A stretch of DNA of 64,000 bases from Streptomyces sp. KL109B. Lineage in GTDB: Bacteria; Actinomycetota; Actinomycetes; Streptomycetales; Streptomycetaceae. This document shows, piece after piece, positions 18,012 through 25,541 of this stretch (position 1 is its first letter; each line of letters starts with the position of its first letter). A program made the translations under genes and the position numbers. The stretch covers positions 310,001 through 374,000 of the forward strand of contig NZ_JASERL010000005.1 of assembly GCF_030766935.1 (NCBI RefSeq), given 5' to 3'. Below the pieces are notes generated by a model. That model ran no database searches. It had not been told where the DNA came from and was given only the letters and a program-made list of their open reading frames with translations.

Positions 18012-19040
18012 ATGGCGGACACCGCCGTGACCATGGCCGTGACCGAGCCCCGGGGGCCACTGCACGCCCTCCGTGGAACGGTGACACCTCCGCTGCCCGG
18101 ACAGGTACGTGTCTCGGTCGTGGCGAGCGGGGTGTGCGGCGCCGACCTCGGCACCGCGGCCGCCACCGGCAAGGACACCGTCTTCCCTGTCACCCCGGGC
18201 CACGAGGTCGCGGGGGTCGTCGCCGAAGCGGGCGCGGGTGTCGCGGGCTTCTCGGCAGGCGACCGGGTCGCCGTCGGCTGGTTCGGCGGCAGCTGCGGAC
18301 ACTGCGCCGCCTGCCGCACCGGCGACGTCGTGCACTGCCCGGAGCGGCGGACCCCCGGCCTGTCGTATCCGGGCGGCTGGGCGCAGAGCATCACGGTGCC
18401 CGCGGACGCCCTCGCCCGGATCCCGGACGGCCTGGACTTCTTCGAAGCGGCTCCCTTCGGCTGCGCCGGCGTGACCACGTTCAACGCCGTACGGAAGGCG
18501 GGCACGCGCGCGGGTGGCCGCGTCGCGGTCTTCGGCATCGGCGGCCTCGGCCACCTGGCCGTCCAGTTCGCCGCCGCGCTCGGCTTCGAGACCGTGGCGA
18601 TCGCACGGGGCGGCGAGCGAGAGGACGCCGCCCGCTCCCTGGGCGCACACCACTACATCGACAGCGCCACGCAGTCGCCCGGCGCGGCCCTCAAATCCTT
18701 GGGCGGCGCCGACCACATCCTCTTCACCGCCTCCGGCACCGGCCCGGCGGACGAGCTGATCGACGGCCTGACCACGCACGGGCGGCTCACACTCATCGGC
18801 GTCGACGGGGGCTCCGTGACCGTGCCTGCGGCCCGCCTCGTCAAGGACGGCATCACGCTCACCGGCCATCTGACCGGTGGCCCCTCGGACATCGAGGAGG
18901 CGATGGCGTTCGCCCTCACCACCGGCGTACGTCCCGTGGTCGAGCGCATGCCGCTCGACCACGCGAACGACGCCGTCCAGCGCCTACGCTCCGGCAACGC
19001 GCCGTTCCGCATCGCCTTGGACACCACCGAATCCAACTGA
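18012..19040 (+). CDS. Zinc-dependent medium-chain alcohol dehydrogenase
   Basis: A 342-residue MDR enzyme. The catalytic zinc site is visible as GVCGADL and GHEVAGVV, and the structural zinc cysteines as CGHCAACRTGDVVHC at about residues 96-110. The NAD(P)-binding Rossmann motif is VFGIGGLGHLAVQ. It resembles class III/cinnamyl-type alcohol dehydrogenases. The ATG at 18012 has GAGGGAGAGG upstream. It is divergent from a LysR regulator and followed by a flavin amine oxidase gene, so an amine-to-aldehyde-to-alcohol route is possible, but the substrate is unknown. Confidence 0.92.
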   Translation: MADTAVTMAVTEPRGPLHALRGTVTPPLPGQVRVSVVASGVCGADLGTAAATGKDTVFPVTPGHEVAGVVAEAGAGVAGFSAGDRVAVGWFGGSCGHCAACRTGDVVHCPERRTPGLSYPGGWAQSITVPADALARIPDGLDFFEAAPFGCAGVTTFNAVRKAGTRAGGRVAVFGIGGLGHLAVQFAAALGFETVAIARGGEREDAARSLGAHHYIDSATQSPGAALKSLGGADHILFTASGTGPADELIDGLTTHGRLTLIGVDGGSVTVPAARLVKDGITLTGHLTGGPSDIEEAMAFALTTGVRPVVERMPLDHANDAVQRLRSGNAPFRIALDTTESN

Positions 19041-19042
19041 GC

Positions 19043-19088
19043 TACGTCCGGGCACAGTTGAACCATACGTCCGGGCACAGTTGAACCA
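19043..19088. repeat. Perfect 23-bp tandem duplication upstream of the amine oxidase start
   Basis: The unit beginning TACGTCCGGGCACAG and ending TTGAACCA occurs twice head to tail (19043-19065 and 19066-19088), immediately after the alcohol dehydrogenase stop and 17 bp before the ribosome site of the next gene. Both copies are identical, suggesting a recent duplication. Confidence 0.95.
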
Positions 19089-19119
19089 ACAGCGCCGCCA
19101 GGCCCAGAAGGGAACCATC

Positions 19120-20211
19120 TTGCTCCAGCCCACCGAGCACGACGTGGTGGTGATAGGCGCCGGCGTCTCCGGCCTTGTCGCGGCCACGGCCCTGCACGAA
19201 GCGGGCCTCGGCGTCGTCTGCCTGGAGGCCCGCGACCGCGTCGGCGGCCGGCTCCTTTCGGTGCCTTCGGCTGCCGACCCGTCCCGCGCGCTGGACCTGG
19301 GCGCGAGCTGGTTCTGGGACGGCGAGGAACGGGTGCGGACGCTCGCGCGGCAGGGCGAAGTGGCTCTCATCGACCAACACCTGGCCGGTGACACCATGCT
19401 CCAGGAGACCAGCGGGGTACGCCGGCTGCCCGGCAATCTGCTCGACGTCCCCTCGTACCGCTTCGTCCCGGGCGCGCAGCAGCTCGCCGACTCCCTTGCC
19501 GCCCAGCTGCCCGCCGGGACGATCCGACTCGGCACCCCGGCCACGGCCATCACGACCGCCGCGACCACCGCCCTCCTTGTGCACACCCTGACCACCACTC
19601 TGCGGGCACGACACGTCGTCCTGGCGGTCCCCCCGGCCCTCGCCACGGAGCGCATCGACCTCGGCGGCGCGCTCGACGACGACCTGGAGCGCCTGGCCCG
19701 GGCCACCCCGGTATGGATGGGGACAACAGCGAAGGTCGTCGCCGAGTACGCCGGCCCGTTCTGGCGCGAAGCCGGGCTGGCCGGTGCCGCGTTCAGCCGG
19801 ACGGGCCCGCTGCGCGAAGTGCACGATGTCTCCGGCCCCGACGCCCACCCTGCGGTCCTGTTCGGCTTCGCCCACGGCCGCACAGCCACCCTTCACGGCT
19901 TCGAGGAGGCGGTCACCGCCCAACTGGCGCAGCTCTTCGGCCCTGCGGCGGCCCACCCGCGAGCGCTGCACGTACGCAACTGGAGTGCCGAGCATTGGAC
20001 GGCCCCGTCGACCGTGCACCACCTCACCGACCGCTCCCTCTTCGGGCACTCCGTCTACCAGCGCCCCTCACTCGGCGGCCGCCTGCACTGGGCGTCGACC
20101 GAAACAGCCACCATGTCTGCCGGTCACATCGAGGGCGCGCTCACAGCGGGCGAACGAGCGGCCCGCGCCGTCTTGGCAGCGTTGGGCTCGTCAACGTCTC
20201 CGAGCCACTGA
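19120..20211 (+). CDS. Flavin-containing amine oxidase/FAD-dependent oxidoreductase (TTG start)
   Basis: A 363-residue protein of the monoamine oxidase/protoporphyrinogen oxidase fold. The FAD-binding dinucleotide motif is VVVIGAGVSGLVAATAL near the N-terminus, followed by the second family motif EARDRVGGRLLS. HVVLAVPPALA and a C-terminal GALTAGERAARAVLAAL segment are also typical. TTG at 19120 is the best start: AGAAGGGA lies at a good distance and the FAD motif begins 10 residues later. The frame upstream runs through the alcohol dehydrogenase gene in another phase and is not coding. It is probably co-transcribed with that dehydrogenase. Confidence 0.85.
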   Translation: MLQPTEHDVVVIGAGVSGLVAATALHEAGLGVVCLEARDRVGGRLLSVPSAADPSRALDLGASWFWDGEERVRTLARQGEVALIDQHLAGDTMLQETSGVRRLPGNLLDVPSYRFVPGAQQLADSLAAQLPAGTIRLGTPATAITTAATTALLVHTLTTTLRARHVVLAVPPALATERIDLGGALDDDLERLARATPVWMGTTAKVVAEYAGPFWREAGLAGAAFSRTGPLREVHDVSGPDAHPAVLFGFAHGRTATLHGFEEAVTAQLAQLFGPAAAHPRALHVRNWSAEHWTAPSTVHHLTDRSLFGHSVYQRPSLGGRLHWASTETATMSAGHIEGALTAGERAARAVLAALGSSTSPSH

Positions 20212-20237
20212 TCCGGTGTGACGTTGACCGGATCAGT
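20207..20237 (+). terminator. Terminator-like hairpin at the end of the amine oxidase gene
   Basis: ACTGATCCGGT (20207-20217) pairs perfectly with ACCGGATCAGT (20227-20237), an 11-bp stem with a 9-nt loop that includes the stop codon. Confidence 0.7.
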
Positions 20238-20482
20238 CAGGGTGCGACGTGCGACTTCGCGGATCGCCGTTGCCCCGGAGACCTCCCAGTCGCCGGCCCG
20301 GCCGACATCGCCTCTCCAATCGCACGCAGCGTAAGGAGAGTCGACGCCCCCTGGGACGATCCTGCTCCAGTCCGAGTCACCCCAGGAAGCTGAGCCGCAC
20401 CTGCCGGCGCGGACTGTCCTTGTTGGTGTCCGCGAAACTCCGTTAGGACAGCCCCAGGCTACCCAGATTCCGCCCCAGCGCG

Positions 20483-21227
20483 CCGAGGGAACGCCGCGAG
20501 GTGGCCGGGGTGCCCGACGACGTCGTCTTCGCGACGTAGCCGCAGCAGGCGCTGTCCATGGTGACCGGTGCGCTCGCTCTCGGATGCCGGGCAAGCTGGT
20601 TCGCCGGCGACGAGGTGTACTGCGGCCGTGAACTGCGCCGGGGCGTCAGAGCCCTGGGGCTCGGCTACACGGTCGGCACCGCCGCTACATACCAGGTCAC
20701 CGACGGCGCCGGTCGCCGGTGGGAGGCCCGCAAGCTCATCAACAAGGTGCGGCCCGAGCAGTGGATACGCCGACGGACCGGGCACGGCGCGAAGAGGACC
20801 GGCAAGTACGGTTGGGCCTGGATCGACGTCCGCCCCGACGACACGCACAAGGACGCACCCGGAGCCGGAGCCGGAGCCGGAACGAGCGTGTTGGTCGCGC
20901 GGCACACCGGCGAGGTCTCCTTCTTCCGCTGCTTCGCACCGGGCGACGTCTCGCCCGGCACACTGGCGGAAGTGATCTGCCGCAGGTGGCGGATCGAGGA
21001 GACCTTCCAACTCGCCAAGGGCTGCAGCGGACTTGACCAGGGACAGGTCACTTGTTGGAACTCGTGGATGCGCTGGCCCCTGTTCTCTCTGATCGCCGCT
21101 GGCGTTCCTCGCGCTCACCGCGTCCGCCGTCCACGCGGCCTCCAGCGAACAGCCCGAGCTCGTGCCGCTGACCTGCCCCGAACTCCTCCGGCTCCAGCAA
21201 CGACACCACCGACACGACCAGCCATGA
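20483..21227 (+). pseudogene. IS701-family transposase remnant
   Basis: The DDE catalytic half of an IS701-type transposase can be read with defects. From 20483 the frame gives RERREVAGVPDDVVFAT, then an in-frame TAG at 20537 where the family normally continues ATKPQ. Next come PQQALSMVTGALALG, WFAGDEVYCGRELRR (catalytic Asp), TGKYGWAWIDVR and RRWRIEETFQLAKGCSGLDQ (catalytic Glu). After WNSWMRWPLFSLIA near 21100 the frame shifts, and the C-terminal end continues as LAFLALTASAVHAA to a stop at 21225-21227. The N-terminal part is missing. No terminal inverted repeats or target duplication were recognised, so the element is inactive and incomplete. An Ala/Gly-Pro insertion (PGAGAGAGT) also looks like slippage. 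Confidence 0.8.
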
Positions 21228-21403
21228 TCGGAACTACAGCTGTCGTGACTGACAGCCGAACCGGCGCCACCAAGACCGCCCGGCGGTACGGACATGCGAC
21301 CCGCACGCCCGCGCGTGCACCGATTCGCTTCCGTGCCGTCGGGCTCTGCCGTCGCTACAGCATCACGATGACGACGAGAGTGGTCAATTCTCCTGTTGTC
21401 CCC

Positions 21404-22084
21404 TCACTCGCTCTCGGCGGCATCGCGCCTGGTCCAGACGCCGAATCGGGCAGGAGGCTGACGCCACTTGTTGTTGTCGAGCCCTGCCCTCATGGCCAAC
21501 TCGTGGCGATCCGCACTCAACTCTGCACGCCTTGATGCGAGCTGGTCCCAGTGCACCGGCTTCATGAACATCAATGTGTGGCTCTTCGGGGAGACGAGCA
21601 CGCCACCGAAGAGGGGATCGCCGGCCACCCATGCCCCCTGCTCGAAGTCGCCCGACCACTTGGTGGTGCCGGACGCGTTCAAGGCGAGCATCAGCGGCGC
21701 GTCGTCCTCCGTCCCAGCCGAAGCCTTCAGGGTGAAGACACGGCCGTAAGCGACCGAGCGCCCACCCTTCCGCATGACCTGCGGGCAATATGTCAACGGG
21801 AAGTGCTGCAATACCCGTTGGGCAGCAAGGAGCCGGACGCCGAAACTCAGCCGGAAGACAGCGTAGATTGCCAGGAACATGCCCGGAACGATAGGGATGA
21901 CCGTCCAAAAAGTGTTCGGCACGCCGAGCACGTTGATCGCTACGACTGGCCCCCCGATGAGCAGTGCACAAAGGAGTAGTCGGCGTACTGCGAAGAATGC
22001 CAGCGACCGGTAGTTGGAGGAGAGCACCTGTCGGACGTCGGGCGCTTCCTGTGCGCTCGTAGAGCTGTGGATCTCATTACTCAC
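21404..22084 (-). CDS. Membrane protein of unknown function
   Basis: A 226-residue protein with a hydrophilic N-terminus, two adjacent membrane helices (SLAFFAVRRLLLCALLIGGP, about residues 27-52, and VIPIVPGMFLAIYAVFRLSF, about 62-82) and a soluble domain of about 140 residues. The soluble domain contains GRVFTLKASAGTEDDAPLML and GDPLFGGVLVSPKSHTLMFM, which suggests a beta-rich PH-like fold seen in some small Streptomyces membrane proteins. The start is GTG at 22084 with CGGAG upstream. Codon use is visibly less G/C-biased than in flanking core genes, and it lies in an accessory patch beside a transposase remnant. Family not recognised. Confidence 0.65.
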   Translation of the reverse strand: MSNEIHSSTSAQEAPDVRQVLSSNYRSLAFFAVRRLLLCALLIGGPVVAINVLGVPNTFWTVIPIVPGMFLAIYAVFRLSFGVRLLAAQRVLQHFPLTYCPQVMRKGGRSVAYGRVFTLKASAGTEDDAPLMLALNASGTTKWSGDFEQGAWVAGDPLFGGVLVSPKSHTLMFMKPVHWDQLASRRAELSADRHELAMRAGLDNNKWRQPPARFGVWTRRDAAESE

Positions 22085-22141
22085 ATGGAACTCCGATTGT
22101 GGGATATCAAGGTCAGGTCCTAGCCGAACGGACTGGGCTTG

Positions 22142-22578
22142 CTATCGGCGTTGTCTGAATAGTTGGAACCCTGGTCCTTGCTCGCCCTCGGCCTCGGGAA
22201 GAAATCTAGCTCCGCAGGCCAACAGCACGGGCCGAAGGAGCGCCCGGCCGTCCGCATTGCGCGTTGCTGCCAGCGAGACCAGAGCTTCCGTGCCTACCGG
22301 CCCGCTCGCGTTCACCTGAGAGACTGTGAGTACGGACGGGACCAACTCGTCGTGTTCGTTAGGGTGAAAACCGAGAGCGCATCCCACGACCCCATGAGTC
22401 AACATTTGACTCGCGAGTTTCGCGTAGATCTGCAGCATGGTGCTGGCCTGCCCTCGAATTTCCACAGGAAGCGCCTTGACCCGTCTGACCAGATCGGATA
22501 CCTGGCGCCGTTGTTGGTGCTGTGGTCACGCGTTGTCGCGTTCGATGCCTGTCCTTCTCGTGCGCTACCAGTGATCAC
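22142..22578 (-). pseudogene. Small hypothetical protein, apparently frameshifted
   Basis: The frame 22465 to 22142 reads coherent protein, e.g. GQASTMLQIYAKLASQMLTH, ELVPSVLTVSQVNASGPVGT and ALVSLAATRNADGRALLRPV. Upstream it stays open as QRRQVSDLVRRVKALPVE until a stop, with no start codon beyond the GTG at 22465. A GTG at 22578, just after the preceding gene's stop, begins a peptide (VITGSAREGQASNATTRDH) in another frame that would join it with one indel near 22530. I read this as one small gene broken by a frameshift, but an intact 107-residue gene starting at 22465 is possible. The function is unknown. Confidence 0.4.
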
Positions 22579-22967
22579 CTAGACAGCTCCAAACAACTCG
22601 GCCCAACCGTGCGCGGCGGCGCCTGCCTTCCCGACCTCGGCCGTGTTGTGGCCCGAACCCTGCTGTGGCAGCACACCCTCGGCCTCCAGGGAGGACATGG
22701 TGTTGGCGGCGACATTCGCGCCGTTCGCGGTGAGACTTCCTATCAACTTCGCGGAGCCGGTGGCACTGTCGGCGGCTCCTTGCCAAGCCTCTACAGCGCC
22801 TTGGGCAGCCTCTCGCCGGAAGGCGGGAACGATTTCGTTTCTCCATGGCCTCGACAGGAACCGCTCCTTGGCCTCCGTGAGCTCGTTGTGCACGGCTTTC
22901 CAGTTGTCGGCGACCTCGCGGACCGTGCTGGGGCCTGGACCATGGCCCTCATGATGTTCATGTCCAT
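22579..22967 (-). pseudogene. Small WXG100-like/export-module hypothetical protein, apparently frameshifted
   Basis: An ATG at 22967 starts MDMNIMRAMVQAP, after which a different frame continues STVREVADNWKAVHNELTEA, then EAAQGAVEAWQGAADSATGS and ANVAANTMSSLEAEGVLPQQ to the stop at 22579. The join falls at a run of four G bases (22930-22933), so one lost base explains it. The helical, Trp-containing N-terminal region (VADNWKAV...WRNEIV) recalls WXG100-type partners of type VII secretion modules, but this is a weak resemblance. It is immediately followed by another frameshifted small gene. Both breaks could be real decay or base-calling errors. Confidence 0.45.
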
Positions 22968-23096
22968 GGTCTTGAAGGTGCTCTTTTGAAACCACCGAAC
23001 TGGGCTGGTGCAGGCTTGGACGGCAGGTTCGGGCACGCGGCTCGATCGTCCAGTTGGTGCGGCCGTACTTCCCGACTACCGTGCAGCCAGTTCGGC

Positions 23097-23522
23097 TCAC
23101 CCGCCGAAGAAACTCAACCGGACGTGACGGTTGTTGTTATCCACATTCGTATCCACCAAGCACACCGACTGCCACGTCCCCAGCTCCAACCCGCCCCCGA
23201 CCACCGGCAACGTCGCATGCGGTGGCACGAGTGCCGGGAGGACGTGGTCGCGGCCGTGGCCCGGGGAGCCGTGGCGGTGCTGCCAGCGGTTGTCGGCGGG
23301 GAGGAGGGTGTGGAGGGCGGCGAGGAGGTCGTCGTCGCTGCCGGCGCCGGTTTCGATGATGGCGATGCCCGCGGTGGCGTGCGGGACGAAGAGGTTGAGG
23401 AGGCCGTCGCGGCCGTGGGCGACCTCGCGCAGGAAGGACTCGCAGTCGCGGGTGAGGTCGGCGATGCGTTCGGTGGAGCCGGTGGTGATGTCCAGGACTC
23501 GGGTTGTGAAGACGTCTGACAT
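23097..23522 (-). CDS. YjbQ/UPF0047 family protein
   Basis: A 141-residue protein of the secondary thiamine-phosphate synthase-like YjbQ family. Family motifs are GLLNLFVPHATAGIAIIETG, the His-rich RWQHRHGSPGHGRDHVLPAL and the C-terminal LPVVGGGLELGTWQSVCLVD. The conserved histidines form a probable metal site, but the physiological role is unsettled; some members show weak thiamine-phosphate synthase activity. The ATG at 23522 is used because the upstream frame is Pro/Arg-rich. It is divergent from the sulfur operon. Confidence 0.92.
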   Translation of the reverse strand: MSDVFTTRVLDITTGSTERIADLTRDCESFLREVAHGRDGLLNLFVPHATAGIAIIETGAGSDDDLLAALHTLLPADNRWQHRHGSPGHGRDHVLPALVPPHATLPVVGGGLELGTWQSVCLVDTNVDNNNRHVRLSFFGG

Positions 23523-23607
23523 GGGGGCATTGTCCCCTCTCTCGGTGCGGGGTGGCTCGCGGCGGGGCGGGCCGGATGCCGGGAGTGCCGTCCAGGCGCT
23601 GAGACGA

Positions 23608-23638
23608 TGTTGACCGCGGGTCGACAAGTGGATACGTT
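23608..23638 (+). promoter_or_regulatory. Promoter with operator-like dyad for the sulfur leader/ssu operon
   Basis: TTGACC (23610-23615), a 17-bp spacer and TACGTT (23633-23638) fit a vegetative promoter. The start point would fall at about 23645-23646, on the ATG of the leader peptide, implying a leaderless transcript. TGTTGACC-GCG-GGTCGACA (23608-23626) is a near-perfect dyad overlapping the -35, a plausible repressor site. Confidence 0.6.
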
Positions 23639-23645
23639 CTGCCGC

Positions 23646-23729
23646 ATGTTGCGTTCAGCCATGCTCACCACGCGCGGTCACATCGACCTGCTGCGGGTGG
23701 CCTCTGCCGCGTGTCGTTTCGGCTGCTGA
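23646..23729 (+). CDS. Cysteine leader peptide (attenuation peptide) upstream of the sulfonate operon
   Basis: A 27-codon frame reading MLRSAMLTTRGHIDLLRVAS then AACRFGC and a stop. The RGHIDLLRVxSxxCR core is the hallmark of the short actinobacterial leader peptides found ahead of sulfur-assimilation genes. In these, translation across Cys codons is thought to sense cysteine supply and control downstream expression. Two Cys codons (TGT, TGC) lie at the end, the last just before the stop. A second possible ATG is at 23661. A probable promoter places the transcript start on the first ATG. It precedes ssuC by 137 bp of pyrimidine-rich leader. Confidence 0.85.
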   Translation: MLRSAMLTTRGHIDLLRVASAACRFGC

Positions 23730-23805
23730 CGCCCTCTCCCTCCCGCTTTTCTTCGGCTTCACCTTCACCTTCTTCTCCGTTGCCGCTTCGGCGTTCGTCC
23801 GTGTC

Positions 23806-23826
23806 GGCGCGCCGTTGACGCGCGCC
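23806..23826 (+). promoter_or_regulatory. Possible attenuator hairpin in the ssu leader
   Basis: GGCGCG (23806-23811) can pair with CGCGCC (23821-23826) around a 9-nt loop between the leader peptide and ssuC. It could be the expression switch driven by leader translation. The stem is short and its role is inferred. Confidence 0.3.
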
Positions 23827-23866
23827 CGCTGACGCCGAGGCGTGCCCTCGCCTGCCATGGAGTGCC

Positions 23867-24748
23867 ATGAGCATCAGTCATGCTCCGCCCGTTTCGCCTG
23901 CCGGAAAACAGGGCTCGACCAACTCTCCCCAACCCCCCGACCCGCCCGAGCTCGTTCCGCTCGTTCCCTCGTCCGCCCGACGCAGTCGCGTGCCGCGTTG
24001 GCTGCGGCGTACCAGTGGACCGTTGCTGCTGCTCGCGCTGTGGCAACTCCTCACGTCCGTGGGGGTGTTGACGCCGGAGGTGCTGGCGTCGCCGGGCACC
24101 ATCGCGCGGGTCGGCGCCGATCTCGTGTCGGACGGGTCGTTGCCCGCCGCCATGGGTGTGTCGTTGCAGCGTGTCGCCGTCGGGTTGTTGTGCGGTGTCG
24201 TGGTGGGTGTCGGTCTCGCGTTGTTGTCCGGGCTGTTCCGGGTCGGTGAGGATCTCGTCGACGCGAGTGTGCAGATGCTGCGGACCGTGCCATTCGTCGG
24301 GCTGATTCCGCTGTTCATCATCTGGTTCGGGATCGGCGAGGCGCCGAAGGTCGCCGTCATCACGCTCGGGGTGTCCTTCCCGCTGTATCTGAATGTGTAC
24401 GCCGGGATTCGCGGCGTCGACTCCCAACTCATCGAGGCGGGCGAGTCGTTGGGGCTCAGCCGGTGGGGGCTCGTACGGCATGTCGTGCTGCCGGGGGCGC
24501 TGCCCGGGGCCATGACCGGGCTGCGGTACTCGCTCGGCATCGCCTGGCTGGCGCTCGTGTTCGCCGAGCAGATCAACGCGGATGCCGGCATCGGGTTCCT
24601 GATGGTGCAGGCGCGGGACTTCCTGCGTACCGACGTCATCGTCGTCTGCCTCGTCGTCTACGCGTTCCTCGGCCTGCTCGCCGACTTCGTCGTCCGTTCT
24701 CTCGAAAGGCTGTTGCTGCAATGGCGACCGACGTTCACCGGCCGGTGA
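23867..24748 (+). CDS. ssuC: Sulfonate/taurine-type ABC transporter permease SsuC
   Basis: A 293-residue inner-membrane permease with about six helices. A Pro/Ser-rich cytoplasmic N-terminus precedes LLLLALWQLLTSVGVLTPEV. The coupling-loop EAA motif is visible as EAGESLGLSRWGLVRHVVLP followed by GALPGAMTGLRYSLGIAWLA. It forms the channel for uptake of organic sulfonates, nitrate or taurine with SsuB and SsuA. The ATG at 23867 has GGAG close upstream. It overlaps the ATPase gene by 28 bp, indicating translational coupling. The cysteine leader peptide ahead supports a sulfur substrate. Confidence 0.9.
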   Translation: MSISHAPPVSPAGKQGSTNSPQPPDPPELVPLVPSSARRSRVPRWLRRTSGPLLLLALWQLLTSVGVLTPEVLASPGTIARVGADLVSDGSLPAAMGVSLQRVAVGLLCGVVVGVGLALLSGLFRVGEDLVDASVQMLRTVPFVGLIPLFIIWFGIGEAPKVAVITLGVSFPLYLNVYAGIRGVDSQLIEAGESLGLSRWGLVRHVVLPGALPGAMTGLRYSLGIAWLALVFAEQINADAGIGFLMVQARDFLRTDVIVVCLVVYAFLGLLADFVVRSLERLLLQWRPTFTGR

Positions 24749-25482
24749 CCACCGAATCGTCCGGGTCCCCCACGCAGGCCGGTTCCGCCGTGCGCGTCGA
24801 AGGGCTCAGTCGGGCCTTCGACGGGCGGGCCGTCATCGACGATCTGCAACTCGACATCCGGCCAGGGGAGTTCGTCGCCCTGCTCGGGCGCAGTGGGTGC
24901 GGGAAGTCCACGTTGCTGCGCATCCTCGCCGGGCTCGACCGCGACATCGACGGCACCGTACTCGTGCCGCGCCGCAAGGCCGTCGCATTCCAGGCGCCGC
25001 GGCTCATGCCGTGGAAGCGGGTGTGGCGTAATGTGCTGCTCGGGCTGCCGGGCAAGCCCGAACGGGACGTCGCCGAGCGGGCGTTGGACGAGGTCGGGCT
25101 CGGGCATCGTACGGACGCGTGGCCCAAGACACTCTCCGGTGGCGAGGCCCAACGCGCCTCGCTCGCCCGCGCGTTGGTGCGCGAACCCGATCTGCTGTTG
25201 CTCGACGAGCCCTTCGGCGCGCTCGACGCGCTGACCCGGATCAAGGCCCAGCACCTCGTCGGCGAACTGTGGCAACGGCGCGGCTGCGCCGTGCTGTTGG
25301 TGACACATGACGTCGAGGAGGCGGTGCTGCTCGCCGACCGGGTGCTCGTCATGGACGAGGGTGTCATCGCGTACGAGACACCGGTCGAGCTCGACCGGCC
25401 GCGCGACATCGCCGATCCCCGCTTCGCCGAACTGCGTGCGGAGCTGCTGGGGCGGCTGGGTGTGGAGCACGACCCCGAATGA
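24721..25482 (+). CDS. ssuB: Sulfonate ABC transporter ATP-binding protein SsuB
   Basis: A 253-residue ABC ATPase with Walker A LLGRSGCGKSTLL, Q-loop AFQAPRLMPWKRVW, signature LSGGEAQRASLARAL, Walker B LLLLDEPFGALDALTR and H-loop LLVTHDVEEA. All catalytic residues are present. The MPWKRVW segment after the Q-loop is typical of the nitrate/sulfonate/taurine subfamily. It is translationally coupled to ssuC and followed by ssuA. Confidence 0.92.
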   Translation: MATDVHRPVTTESSGSPTQAGSAVRVEGLSRAFDGRAVIDDLQLDIRPGEFVALLGRSGCGKSTLLRILAGLDRDIDGTVLVPRRKAVAFQAPRLMPWKRVWRNVLLGLPGKPERDVAERALDEVGLGHRTDAWPKTLSGGEAQRASLARALVREPDLLLLDEPFGALDALTRIKAQHLVGELWQRRGCAVLLVTHDVEEAVLLADRVLVMDEGVIAYETPVELDRPRDIADPRFAELRAELLGRLGVEHDPE

Positions 25483-25541
25483 GGCACCACACCGCCACCT
25501 CCCGTACTTCCTCAATTCCCTTGAATGCGAACGGACTTGTC

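Noticed and set aside
18877..19119. Long N-terminal extension of the amine oxidase inside the alcohol dehydrogenase gene
   Set aside because: It is in another phase of a well-supported gene and its translation is Arg/Ser/Pro-rich. The TTG at 19120 with AGAAGGGA is a better start.
20220..21400. A complete insertion sequence with ends
   Set aside because: No matching terminal inverted repeats or target-site duplication could be found; only a broken transposase remains.
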